Source: CAIWHR01 sp963788185
Lineage (GTDB): Bacteria > Pseudomonadota > Gammaproteobacteria > Burkholderiales > Casimicrobiaceae
Length of the DNA stretch: 64,000 nucleotides
Assembly (NCBI GenBank): GCA_963788185.1
Contig: CAWBGE010000008.1
Span: 56,914-120,913 of the forward strand
Direction: 5' to 3'
This document shows positions 1-7,829 of the stretch, piece by piece (the first letter of the stretch is position 1; the number at the start of each line of letters is the position of its first letter). The notes beneath the pieces were generated by a model, which worked only from the letters and a program-made list of their open reading frames with translations, had not been told where the DNA came from and did no database searches. Position numbers and translations under genes: made by a program.

Positions 1-58
1 GCAAGGCAGCACCTATACTTTGCACCCCGCTACCGACACTCTTCGGACTAATACGGAT

Positions 59-1042
59 TCACTCCGGCACGCAGATTTCGCCGCGCGTCGCGGCGACGAC
101 CGTGCGCACAGCGAGCACTGCGACGACGATGCTGGCCAGCCCCAGCAGCGCTGCTGCCAGCGCGCGAAGGAAGTCGGCGTGCAGGGCTTCCGCCATCGCC
201 AGCGTGACGATGGTGACGGCGGCGAGCGGAAACGCGTATGCCCAGGAGGAGAGGTAAAAGGGCGTGCGCAGGAAGCGCATGGCGCCGATGCCGAGCAGCA
301 GCAGCAGGAACAGCGCGCAATAGAAGAGGACGCGCGCGAACGCGTCAACCTGCCCGGTGAGCGCGACCCAGGCCAGACATCCAACCGCGGGGGGTGCAAG
401 CAGGATGAATAGCGTGGGCGTGAGGCGCTCGGGCAAAGCCGGGTGGAAGATCAGACGATAGAGGATGATCGTCAGCAGCACCGGCCAGAAAACGACTCCG
501 ATGCTGAAAAAGAACCAGGAAACCTCGAGGGGCGCGAAGCGCACGCCGGCGAGTGGCACGATGATGTTGCCGACCACGGGGATGAACCACGCCGGGTTGG
601 CGTGCTTGATTTCGTAATGCGAGTGATGGATCCAGCTCGACATCGCCATCAGCGTGAAGCCAAGGTGCAGCAGCGCGCCGGCGCCCCAGAGCGCACGTGC
701 GAACCCCGGCTCTCGTCCGCTCCAGCCGATGGCGAGCAGGAGCAGGCCGATGGAAATCGAGGCGAAGAAGTTGATGCGGACGGGGTGCAGGCGCTCCTGC
801 ACCACGGCACGGGGATGGCACGCCCACTTTGCCGCATAGAGCACCAGCAACAGCACGAACAGCAAGGTGGCGACATCGAGGATCACCTCGCCGAATATGG
901 CCGGCGCACCCAGCACCAGATGCGCCTTGTGCCAGGCGATCGCGAGTCCGGCGGATCCCATCACCGTCGCAAAGAAGGAAACCGGGAAGTGCTCCAGGCG
1001 ATTGCCGGCCGGCAGTGGCGTGCTGGGAGTTGCATTCGTCAC
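59..1042 (-). CDS. SLAC1/TehA-family anion channel or transporter
   Basis: Polytopic membrane protein of about 327 residues with roughly ten hydrophobic segments and the family-typical opening HFPVSFFATVMGSAGLAIAW. SLAC1/TehA proteins are trimeric channels for small anions, formerly annotated as tellurite-resistance or C4-dicarboxylate transporters. The open frame extends upstream into nosL. I prefer the GTG at 1042 because AGGACGAG lies about 7 bases before it; an ATG at 1108 is the alternative. It is the last gene of the leftward operon, 121 bp after nosL, so it may be partly independent. Substrate unknown; sulfite, formate or chloride are possible. Confidence 0.8.
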   Translation of the reverse strand: MTNATPSTPLPAGNRLEHFPVSFFATVMGSAGLAIAWHKAHLVLGAPAIFGEVILDVATLLFVLLLVLYAAKWACHPRAVVQERLHPVRINFFASISIGLLLLAIGWSGREPGFARALWGAGALLHLGFTLMAMSSWIHHSHYEIKHANPAWFIPVVGNIIVPLAGVRFAPLEVSWFFFSIGVVFWPVLLTIILYRLIFHPALPERLTPTLFILLAPPAVGCLAWVALTGQVDAFARVLFYCALFLLLLLGIGAMRFLRTPFYLSSWAYAFPLAAVTIVTLAMAEALHADFLRALAAALLGLASIVVAVLAVRTVVAATRGEICVPE

Positions 1043-1163
1043 GTTCTCGTCCTGCCGGTACGGGTGAAATGAAGGTGGGTGATTGGATGAACTGGTGACG
1101 AAGGTCATTCGGATCTTCCGGCGGCCGGAACATCGTCGTCTGCGACGATAGTCACGGAGTGCG

Positions 1164-1685
1164 CTATTGGAACCGCGCGCGGTCGAGCTTTTCGGTCCAT
1201 TCCGACGTGACTTCCACAAAGCCGAGATTGCGCTGCCCCTTGTGATCGCGCATGAACTCCTCGGCCTCGGCGCGGCTCGCGAGCGGCACGAACTCGTGCC
1301 CCATCGGGCCGAGGACATCAGACCCGATCACGTACGACGCCCGCCTCGCGTCTACGCGCGTCAGGCCGTAGAACTCGGTCACCCAGATGTCCGCCAGATC
1401 TTCGCGCCGATGACCAGGCGCGTATCGCGGCACGTCGAACAGATATTTGAAGAGATCCTTGGCACCATCGAAGAAATGCGCGTGGCCGTCGCGATAGCGG
1501 GCGACGGCCACCCACGCCGGGTACTTTGCGACCAGCATTCCGCAGACCGGACACAGGTCGCGTGGGCCGGGCTGGGGAGAGGCGCCGGCGGCGGCTGACG
1601 CGGCAGGAGCAGCACCCGACGCGGCACGCCATCGGCAACCCGCGGCGAGCGCGAGCAACGCGGTGCCGACGCGACGGCGATCCAT
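1164..1685 (-). CDS. nosL: NosL-family copper-binding lipoprotein
   Basis: 173 residues. The N-terminus has a lipobox ending LAAGC (Cys17), predicting a membrane-anchored periplasmic lipoprotein. The NosL signature CPVCGM lies at residues 45-50, where the two Cys and Met are the expected Cu(I) ligands. The rest (HAHFFDGAKD, VTEFYG, GHEFVPL) fits NosL, the copper chaperone of nitrous-oxide reductase maturation. No nosZ, nosR or nosDFY lies in the window, so the client may be a different cuproenzyme. Only one base separates it from the upstream NosL-like gene, implying translational coupling. Confidence 0.85.
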   Translation of the reverse strand: MDRRRVGTALLALAAGCRWRAASGAAPAASAAAGASPQPGPRDLCPVCGMLVAKYPAWVAVARYRDGHAHFFDGAKDLFKYLFDVPRYAPGHRREDLADIWVTEFYGLTRVDARRASYVIGSDVLGPMGHEFVPLASRAEAEEFMRDHKGQRNLGFVEVTSEWTEKLDRARFQ

Positions 1686-1686
1686 G

Positions 1687-2307
1687 TCACTTCGGCATCG
1701 CGTTCATCCGCTGCCGACGTTCCTCGCGGTTTTGCCGGATACGGGCAACGTCGCGCGACATGTCGGTGTAGGCGGCGAGCAGTGCCGCATTGAAGTCACC
1801 GATGACACCGCCCTGGGCCGCTTGTGCAGACTTGGCGGCCGCCTCGCTGCCATAGGCCACCTTGCTGCGCAAGGTCATCACCCCCTTCGCGCTGCCACCG
1901 ATCACGAAACGGGCCTGATCGACGTCCACCAGCGGCTTCGGCTCGCCATCGGCAGCGTTATCACCGACCCAGATCGCCTTGGGCTCGGCGTCGATGTTGA
2001 GCGACAGGCTGATCGCGGCGCAGTGGATCGAGCAAACCGCATCCGGCACCTCGTTACCGTAGTGGATCAGCAATCGCGAGTGGTGGTACTGGCGACGGTC
2101 CATGCCGCAGTAAGGGCACCTGGGGAACTTGTCGAGGTCGTTCTCCTGCGGCTTCGCATCCGGAGCGTTGCGCGGCAGGAACTGCGCCGGCGTTCCGTCG
2201 CCGACGGACTTCGCGTGTGAACCCTGCGCCCGCGCGACCGGGATCGAGCTCAGCGGTGCGGCGGCAACGCCGGCAAGCGACAGCTGCAACAGACTGCGGC
2301 GCTTCAT
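1687..2307 (-). CDS. NosL-like copper protein with twin-arginine-type leader
   Basis: 206 residues. The leader begins MKRRSLLQLSLAG, a twin-arginine-like export signal ending near VARAQ. The mature part carries CPYCGM (Cys64, Cys67, Met69), a nearby His pair (YHHSR) and a second cysteine pair in VCSIHC (Cys92, Cys96). That is more potential metal or redox ligands than the neighbouring NosL has. The start at 2307 is set by GGAGG six bases upstream. It lies 17 bp after the SafE-like gene and 1 bp before nosL. A role as a second copper carrier or thiol partner of NosL is inferred. Confidence 0.75.
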   Translation of the reverse strand: MKRRSLLQLSLAGVAAAPLSSIPVARAQGSHAKSVGDGTPAQFLPRNAPDAKPQENDLDKFPRCPYCGMDRRQYHHSRLLIHYGNEVPDAVCSIHCAAISLSLNIDAEPKAIWVGDNAADGEPKPLVDVDQARFVIGGSAKGVMTLRSKVAYGSEAAAKSAQAAQGGVIGDFNAALLAAYTDMSRDVARIRQNREERRQRMNAMPK

Positions 2308-2324
2308 CTGCAACCTCCGGTGGT

Positions 2325-3017
2325 TCAAAAGACGAGCTTTCCCATTATCCGCGCGTAGCCCAGCCCCTGGATGACGAGGGCGACGCCCATGCCGATCACC
2401 AGCACGGCGCCGGCGGCGAGCAGGCGCGAACGCGCGGTGACCGAGAGCCTGGCGAACAACACGCTGACCGCGAGCATCGACGGCAGCGTGCCGGCGCCGA
2501 ACGCCAGCATCAACGCGGCACCCTGCAGGGCGCCGTTGGCGGTCGCGGCCTTGAGCGCCATCGCCATTGTCAGCGAACACGGCATCAGCCCATTGGCGGC
2601 GCCCGCAAGAAGGGCGCCGCGCATCGGGTCGCGCTCGAGCGCAGCGACGAACAGGCGTTGCGACCACGCAAGCGGCGCAAAGCCGATGCCGATCGAAAAC
2701 GGCAATCTGCCCAGGATGTCGAGTCCGAGGATGATGACCACGGCGCCCGCGACCACCTGCAGCGCTCCCTGCGCGAAGCCGAAGCGACCGGTCTGCAGCA
2801 GCACCTGGCCCAGTCCCGCGGCGATCGCGCCTACCAACGCATAGATGGCGAGCCGCGCGCCGTGATAGGCGACGTAGGCCGCAGGCCGCCGCGCTGTCGC
2901 GCCCAGGCGCATGAAGCAGCCGGAGACCAGACCACCGCACATGCCCAGGCAGTGACCACTGCCCAGCAGTCCGGCGAGGAAGGCGATGCCGAAGCCGAGC
3001 GGCGCGGTGTCGCTCAT
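2325..3017 (-). CDS. SafE/TauE-type (UreH-like) membrane protein
   Basis: 230 residues, about six transmembrane segments, with the motif GHCLGMCGG at residues 21-29 typical of the SafE/UreH-like transmembrane family. Members occur beside cytochrome oxidase and copper-handling genes and are proposed to move copper or sulfur compounds across the inner membrane. The Cys/Met/His cluster in the first helix suits metal passage. The start at 3017 overlaps the TlpA stop by four bases (ATGA), a sign of coupled translation. Transport direction and substrate are not evident. Confidence 0.75.
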   Translation of the reverse strand: MSDTAPLGFGIAFLAGLLGSGHCLGMCGGLVSGCFMRLGATARRPAAYVAYHGARLAIYALVGAIAAGLGQVLLQTGRFGFAQGALQVVAGAVVIILGLDILGRLPFSIGIGFAPLAWSQRLFVAALERDPMRGALLAGAANGLMPCSLTMAMALKAATANGALQGAALMLAFGAGTLPSMLAVSVLFARLSVTARSRLLAAGAVLVIGMGVALVIQGLGYARIMGKLVF

Positions 3018-3547
3018 GGCGCGCCCCGGCGCGGCTCTGCATCGAGCAGCTCGCGCGCCAGGCGCTCGAAGGTCGCAGCATCGGCCTCGCCGACGAGCTT
3101 GTTGCGGATGCGACCGTTGGCGGCGACGAAGAAGGTGGTCGGCAACGCCGTCACGCCGTAGGCCCTGGCGGTGGCCGCAGACTCGTCCACCAGCGCCGGG
3201 TAGCTGATGCGAAGGCGCGCGACGAAGGCCTGCGCGGTCGCCCGGTCCTGCCCCACGTTGACGGCAAGCAGCGTCAGGCGCTCCGCCGAGAGGCGCTGCA
3301 CTATGGGTTCGAGATCCTTCATCTCCTGGTAGCAGTACGCGCACCAGTCGGCCCAGAAGCGGATCACCGTCGGTGCGCCCTCGCCCACCACCGGAAAGCG
3401 CACGGTTGGTCCGGACACGGCGGCCAAGGTAAAGCCGGGGGCAATGTCGCCTCGATTGAGCGGCGCCGGGTCGCCGCAACCAGTCAACGCGACCGCGCCG
3501 GCGATCGCGACGATGGCGAACCGAAGGCGAACGTCAAAGCGCCGCAT
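3014..3547 (-). CDS. TlpA/ResA-like thioredoxin-fold lipoprotein
   Basis: 177 residues. A lipobox LTGC puts Cys24 as the lipidated residue, so the protein should sit on the periplasmic face of the membrane. The thioredoxin active site is WCAYC (Cys69, Cys72) and the cis-proline motif is TALPTTFF. TlpA-type proteins reduce disulfides in apo-cuproproteins and cytochrome c maturation clients. Next to two CxxCGM copper proteins, a role in keeping their ligand cysteines reduced is the natural inference. It overlaps the upstream membrane-protein gene by 14 bp. Confidence 0.85.
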   Translation of the reverse strand: MRRFDVRLRFAIVAIAGAVALTGCGDPAPLNRGDIAPGFTLAAVSGPTVRFPVVGEGAPTVIRFWADWCAYCYQEMKDLEPIVQRLSAERLTLLAVNVGQDRATAQAFVARLRISYPALVDESAATARAYGVTALPTTFFVAANGRIRNKLVGEADAATFERLARELLDAEPRRGAP

Positions 3548-4556
3548 TGCCGATGAGTTTCAAGCCCGACGTCGCGATCATCCACGCCGCTACCAGCGTG
3601 AAGGCGAGAAACAACGCGCCTGCAACGGTTGCCAGCGTGCGTGTGGCGCGGGCGACCCGGGCACGGAGGTCGAGCCTGTTCGAAAACGGCGCCAGCGCAA
3701 GCGCAGCGACGGCCGCTGCGGTCGCGGCGAACAGCGGCACGTAGAGAACGTAGCCCTGATACGAGTACTCCGCCTTGAGGATGCAGAACGGGCAGTGGTG
3801 ACGGGGGTCTTCGTACATGTAGAGCGAGACGAACGACACGATCGCGGCGAGCGACAGCACCAACGCGCCGATGCCGCCGAGTCCCAGCAGCAGGCCACCG
3901 CGCCGCTGCCGGGCGACGATGACCGCGAGCGCGATGACCGCCACCATGCCGGTGAAGAAAGTGGGTATTGCCCATTGCGGCGACCAGCGGGTGAGCGCGC
4001 CGGCCAGCTTCCCCGTCACGGTGGTCCCCGAGGTGGAGAACAGGCTGCCGCAACAGGAGGTGATGACGTCTGCCTTCAGGCCGAGAAAGTAGGCGAGTTG
4101 CAGCGCGAACGACACCGCCAGCAGCGGCACGATGAACAGCAGCAAAGCGTGCTTCGCGCGGGTGAGCGGGTAATCGGGGGAGCGCCCGTCGACGGCGTTG
4201 AGCGTCAGCCAGGCACTGCCCAGGAAGAACACCACGATCTGCGCGTAGAGCGCGGGAAAGCCCCAGGCGTTCACCTGCAGTGTGCCGACCGCGCACATCG
4301 CGCCGACGAACATCATCGCCATGCGGTCGGCGTTGAACACGAACAGCAGCAACGCGGCGACCTGTGCGGCAAGCACCACCGCCACGGCGGCCGACACCAG
4401 CGTCGTGCGCCGCTCCAGTCGCAACTGCCGCGCGCTGCCGCTGGCGGTGTCCCAATGACGCAGCACCGCGACGGCGTGCGGCGTCGCCGCGCCGAGTCCC
4501 ACCAGGGCGGCAGCGCCGACGAGCAGGATGGCCAGTATGGCGGGGTGGAAGATCAT
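3534..4556 (-). CDS. Polytopic membrane protein with CC and CPFC motifs, function unknown
   Basis: 340 residues with about eight hydrophobic segments; I do not recognise a characterised family. Two cysteine motifs stand out: a CC pair (168-169, ITSCCGS) and HHCPFC at 253-258, the latter in a short loop between membrane segments. The His-His-Cys-x-x-Cys set resembles copper-binding or redox sites. It overlaps the ABC ATPase by ATGA at 4553-4556 and the TlpA-like gene by 14 bp, so it is tightly embedded in the operon. It may be the membrane core receiving metal or electrons from the NosL/TlpA proteins (inference). Confidence 0.7.
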   Translation of the reverse strand: MIFHPAILAILLVGAAALVGLGAATPHAVAVLRHWDTASGSARQLRLERRTTLVSAAVAVVLAAQVAALLLFVFNADRMAMMFVGAMCAVGTLQVNAWGFPALYAQIVVFFLGSAWLTLNAVDGRSPDYPLTRAKHALLLFIVPLLAVSFALQLAYFLGLKADVITSCCGSLFSTSGTTVTGKLAGALTRWSPQWAIPTFFTGMVAVIALAVIVARQRRGGLLLGLGGIGALVLSLAAIVSFVSLYMYEDPRHHCPFCILKAEYSYQGYVLYVPLFAATAAAVAALALAPFSNRLDLRARVARATRTLATVAGALFLAFTLVAAWMIATSGLKLIGNAAL

Positions 4557-5230
4557 GCCACCACCCGGCCGTCGGCAAGGCGCACCACGCGGTCGACCAG
4601 CGATGACGCGCAGATGCGCGGATCGTGGCTCGACAACACCACGGTGCGCCCCTCGTCGCGTAGCGCAGCCACGACGTCGAGGAATGCCGCCGACAGCGCG
4701 GAATCCAGATTGGCGGTCGGCTCGTCGGCGATGAACACCGGCGGATCGTTGATCAGCGCGCGTGCGATGGCCACTCGCTGCTGCTCGCCCCCCGAAAGCG
4801 ATTCGACCCGGGCTTGCGCGCGACTCGCGAGATCGAACCGGGCAAGAAGCGCGTCGGCCCGCGCGACCAGCCTGCGCTGCCCGATGCCGGTCGGGTACGC
4901 CGGCAGCATCACGTTATCGCGCACGCAGAGGCCGGCAATCAGGTTGAACTGCTGGAAGACGAACCCGAAGTGCTTGCGTCGCAACTCGGCCGCGAAGCGC
5001 TCCGGCAGTCCCGACACCACCTCGCCATCCAGCCGAATCCGGCCGCAGGTCGGGCGTGCGAGGCATCCGGCGAGCGTGAGCAACGTGGTCTTGCCCGATC
5101 CGGACGGCCCCTGCAGCACGGTGATGCGGCCGCTGTCGATGACGAGGTCGATGTCGGACAGCGCGGTGAAAGCGTTCGGCCGGCCTTCCTGATACACCTT
5201 GCCGATACCCGCGAGTTCGATCCGGGCCAT
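4553..5230 (-). CDS. LolD/MacB-type ABC transporter ATP-binding protein
   Basis: 225 residues, a complete nucleotide-binding domain: Walker A GPSGSGKTT (41-49), Q-loop VFQQFNLI, signature LSGGEQQR, Walker B VFIADEP and switch His in SSHD. The sequence is of the LolD/MacB/FtsE class, which works with FtsX-type permeases that do mechanical work in the envelope rather than classic solute import. ATG at 5230 lies two bases after the permease stop. The partner permease is the next gene upstream. Confidence 0.88.
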   Translation of the reverse strand: MARIELAGIGKVYQEGRPNAFTALSDIDLVIDSGRITVLQGPSGSGKTTLLTLAGCLARPTCGRIRLDGEVVSGLPERFAAELRRKHFGFVFQQFNLIAGLCVRDNVMLPAYPTGIGQRRLVARADALLARFDLASRAQARVESLSGGEQQRVAIARALINDPPVFIADEPTANLDSALSAAFLDVVAALRDEGRTVVLSSHDPRICASSLVDRVVRLADGRVVA

Positions 5231-5232
5231 GG

Positions 5233-6393
5233 TCAGAAGGTCCCGCGCATCGCGGCGTCGGGATCGATGGTAGCGGCTCGCCACGATGGCACCAGCGTCG
5301 CCAGCGTGTAGGGCAGGACGGCGAGCAAGGCCAGGCTGAGCAACTGCAGTCCGTCGACTGTTGGCGTGAGCGCGAATCGGGGATAGAGCGTCGCCCAGCC
5401 CTTCAATACCGGCGCGATCACCGACGCGCCGAAGTGGAAGACGTGAATGTGCGCGGCAACGTAGCCCGCCAGGAACGCCACGCCGGAAACGAGCAGCCCT
5501 TCCCACAGTTTCATCTGCAGCACGTCGGCCGTGTCCCAGCCGATCGCCTTGAGGATGCCGATCTCGCGGCGCTCGTCGGCCGAGAGTCCGGCCGCCTTCG
5601 TCCACGCCAGGATGACGAACGCGAGCAGCGACAGGCTGGCCACGCTCAGCAGCAGTCCTTCGCGCCAGCTGAACAGCGATTCGTAGGTGCGCAGCAGCTC
5701 CTCGCGCAGGATCACGCGACTGCCGGGCAGGCGCGCGGCGATCTTGGTCGCCACGGTGCGAACTTCCTGCGGGTTGGTCACCGAGAAAGCAAGATCGGTA
5801 TAGACCCCCGGCGGCAGGTCGAAGAACGCACGGTAATCGTCCTCGCCGATCAGGATCAGGTCGGCGCTGACCAGCGACGACGCGTCGCCCAACACGCGCT
5901 CGATGGTGAACGAATGCAGGTTGCCCGCGGGCGAGCGCAGGGCCAGCGGATTGCCGGCCGCCAGCCCGCGCGCGCGCGCGACGCCGTCACCGATGACGAC
6001 ATGGTGGCGCGCAGGAGGCGAATCCGACGGCACCATCAGCGTGTAATTGGCGGCCACGACCGGGTCGAAGAAATAGCCCCACAGCCGGCCCTTGGCAGCA
6101 CTGACGCCGCGCACATCGCCCACCGCCGCGAGGTCGGCCGCGGTCGCGAGTGCATGCCTTCCCGCGGACAGCCTTTGCACCAGCACCTCCGGGCTGTGCT
6201 GCAGGATCGCCGCGGCCTCCTGTTTCAGCGCCTGCGCGAACAGCATCACCGATGCGAGCAGAAACACGACCAGCGCATAAACCGCCAGCAGGCCGAGGTT
6301 TCGCGCACGATGGCGGGCCAGCGCGCCCAGCGTGTAGTCAACGAGCCGCGCTTGTCGATTCAGTCGGGCGCGCATCGGGAGCAATGAAGACAT
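5233..6393 (-). CDS. FtsX/MacB-like ABC transporter permease
   Basis: 386 residues. There is one transmembrane segment near residues 30-55, a periplasmic domain of about 200 residues, then three C-terminal transmembrane helices. The cytoplasmic coupling motif DERREIGILKAIGW is diagnostic of the FtsX superfamily. It pairs with the LolD-like ATPase directly downstream. The start at 6393 is chosen because the Met-Ser-Ser-Leu-Leu N-terminus precedes the basic region; the start lies 56 bp inside the end of the upstream small gene. Function is probably release or handover of a metal or lipoprotein cargo for the NosL proteins (inference). Confidence 0.82.
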   Translation of the reverse strand: MSSLLPMRARLNRQARLVDYTLGALARHRARNLGLLAVYALVVFLLASVMLFAQALKQEAAAILQHSPEVLVQRLSAGRHALATAADLAAVGDVRGVSAAKGRLWGYFFDPVVAANYTLMVPSDSPPARHHVVIGDGVARARGLAAGNPLALRSPAGNLHSFTIERVLGDASSLVSADLILIGEDDYRAFFDLPPGVYTDLAFSVTNPQEVRTVATKIAARLPGSRVILREELLRTYESLFSWREGLLLSVASLSLLAFVILAWTKAAGLSADERREIGILKAIGWDTADVLQMKLWEGLLVSGVAFLAGYVAAHIHVFHFGASVIAPVLKGWATLYPRFALTPTVDGLQLLSLALLAVLPYTLATLVPSWRAATIDPDAAMRGTF

Positions 6394-6703
6394 CGAAAAC
6401 CCGCAGATGTGCGGGAACACCCAGCGCCGCTCCGGAGGGAAAGTGTTCGAGTGCGAGTGGATGATCCTGGAACGCGGAGTGGCGGTCGGCAACGGCCAGG
6501 TGCCGCAGATATCGCGCTTCGGTCACGAGGACGAGATCGGTCAGCCCGAGCTCCTGTGTCAGTGCTACCGCGGCACGCCGTTGCGGTGACGGCGGTGCCG
6601 GGCGTGACTCGAGCTGGACCCAGACGAATCCCCCCGACAGGAAAGCCACGAGCAGGCCAGCCAGAGTGAATGGACGAAGGCGAAGGCAACTGAGAGCGGT
6701 CAT
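6338..6703 (-). CDS. Small single-pass membrane protein, first gene of the NosL operon
   Basis: About 121 residues from the ATG at 6703. One N-terminal hydrophobic helix (FTLAGLLVAFLSGGFVWV) is followed by a soluble domain of about 90 residues, presumably periplasmic, containing LTDLVLVTEARYLRHL and HRVFDVFIAP-like strands. It lacks cysteines in the soluble part. I do not recognise a named family. It overlaps the permease start by 56 bp and appears to be the promoter-proximal gene, so it likely works with the ABC pair. Confidence 0.6.
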   Translation of the reverse strand: MTALSCLRLRPFTLAGLLVAFLSGGFVWVQLESRPAPPSPQRRAAVALTQELGLTDLVLVTEARYLRHLAVADRHSAFQDHPLALEHFPSGAALGVPAHLRVFDVFIAPDARPTESTSAAR

Positions 6704-7079
6704 GGCCAGAGCGGGAACGCATCCATGCATCCGCAATTTAGGCCATGCCGACCCACCCGGTCTTGCGCAGGCTCAAACGAGGGCTTCGTTGTGTCCGAGT
6801 ACGCCGTTTCGCAAGTAGTACGCACACACGATATCGTGCCGTCCGGGCCACGGGGCTCGTATTGCCTGCGGCTGCAACCCCGGCGCATGCTTCCCGGGTG
6901 TGGCGTCGACCGGCGTGCACGGGTGGCTGCGGATCGCTGCCGCGCCGGCGGATACGTGGTTCGGCTTTCGCCTGCGCCCGGCGTTTGGTCCTGCCGACGA
7001 ACGAGGGGCGCCGGTTCGCCGCGGTGGACATGCAGTCGCTGTAGGCTTGGACGCCGCCTTCACTTGGATGAGGTTTGAG
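6704..7079. promoter_or_regulatory. Divergent intergenic region with a 12-bp palindrome
   Basis: 376 bp between the leftward NosL operon and the rightward HAD gene. A perfect palindrome CACGATATCGTG lies at 6827-6838, about 125 bp from the first operon gene, and could be an operator. No FNR-type TTGAT-N4-ATCAA box was seen. Open frames here are antisense or compositional shadows. Confidence 0.35.
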
Positions 7080-7766
7080 ATGACGCAACTGCGTTTGCCA
7101 GGAATTCAAGCGTGCGTATTCGACGCCTACGGTACGCTCTTCGATGTCAACAGCGCGGCGCGCAGTCTTCAGGACGAGCTGGGACCCCGCTGGCAGCCGC
7201 TTGCCGAGTTGTGGCGCAGCAAGCAGCTGCAATACACTTGGCTGCGCGGCCTGGGCGGCCATCATGCCGACTTCTGGACCGTGACGTCCGATGCGCTGTC
7301 CTTCGCGTTCGAAACCCTGAAATTCGAAGACCCGCAGCTTCATCATCGACTGATGACGCTCTACCTTTCGCTGAACGTCTATCCCGACGTGATCGATGCG
7401 CTCAAGCGGCTCAAGGCCGGTGGCAAGAGGCTCGCGATCCTCTCCAACGGAACACCTCGGATGCTCGCATCGGCTGCCGCCAATTCGGGCATCGCCGGTC
7501 TGCTCGATGCTGTCCTTTCTGTCGAAGAGGTCGGAGTCTTCAAGCCCCACGCGTCCGTCTACAAGCTCGCAGCTGATCGCCTGCAGCTTGCGCCCGATCA
7601 GATCTGCTTTCTGTCCTCGAACGGCTGGGATGCCTACGCAGCCAAAGCGTTCGGCTTCCGCGCCGTGTGGTGCAACCGCTTCAACCAGTCGCCGGAACGC
7701 ATTCCTGAAACCCCGGACGGACAGATCGTGACCCTTGCAGCGCTCTCGGACATCGTTCTTTCCTGA
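7080..7766 (+). CDS. Haloacid dehalogenase type II / HAD hydrolase
   Basis: 228 residues. HAD motif I is FDAYGTLFD with nucleophile Asp15; motif II is ILSNGTP; motif III contains Lys in GVFKPHASVYKLA; motif IV is the FLSSNGWDA region. This layout matches L-2-haloacid dehalogenases, which hydrolyse 2-halocarboxylates through an aspartyl ester, though many homologues are general phosphatases. The start at 7080 follows a GATGAGG ribosome site. It is a single gene facing the selD stop, with 63 bp between. Substrate not predictable. Confidence 0.82.
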   Translation: MTQLRLPGIQACVFDAYGTLFDVNSAARSLQDELGPRWQPLAELWRSKQLQYTWLRGLGGHHADFWTVTSDALSFAFETLKFEDPQLHHRLMTLYLSLNVYPDVIDALKRLKAGGKRLAILSNGTPRMLASAAANSGIAGLLDAVLSVEEVGVFKPHASVYKLAADRLQLAPDQICFLSSNGWDAYAAKAFGFRAVWCNRFNQSPERIPETPDGQIVTLAALSDIVLS

Positions 7767-7829
7767 CGAAGAGCGCTGGCTCGCGAGCGCGAATCGAACG
7801 CCGCGCATCCGATCAGTCCGACCGGCGGG

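Noticed and set aside
3444..5192. A 582-codon plus-strand open frame
   Set aside because: Antisense to the ABC/membrane-protein genes of the NosL operon, whose products have clear motifs.
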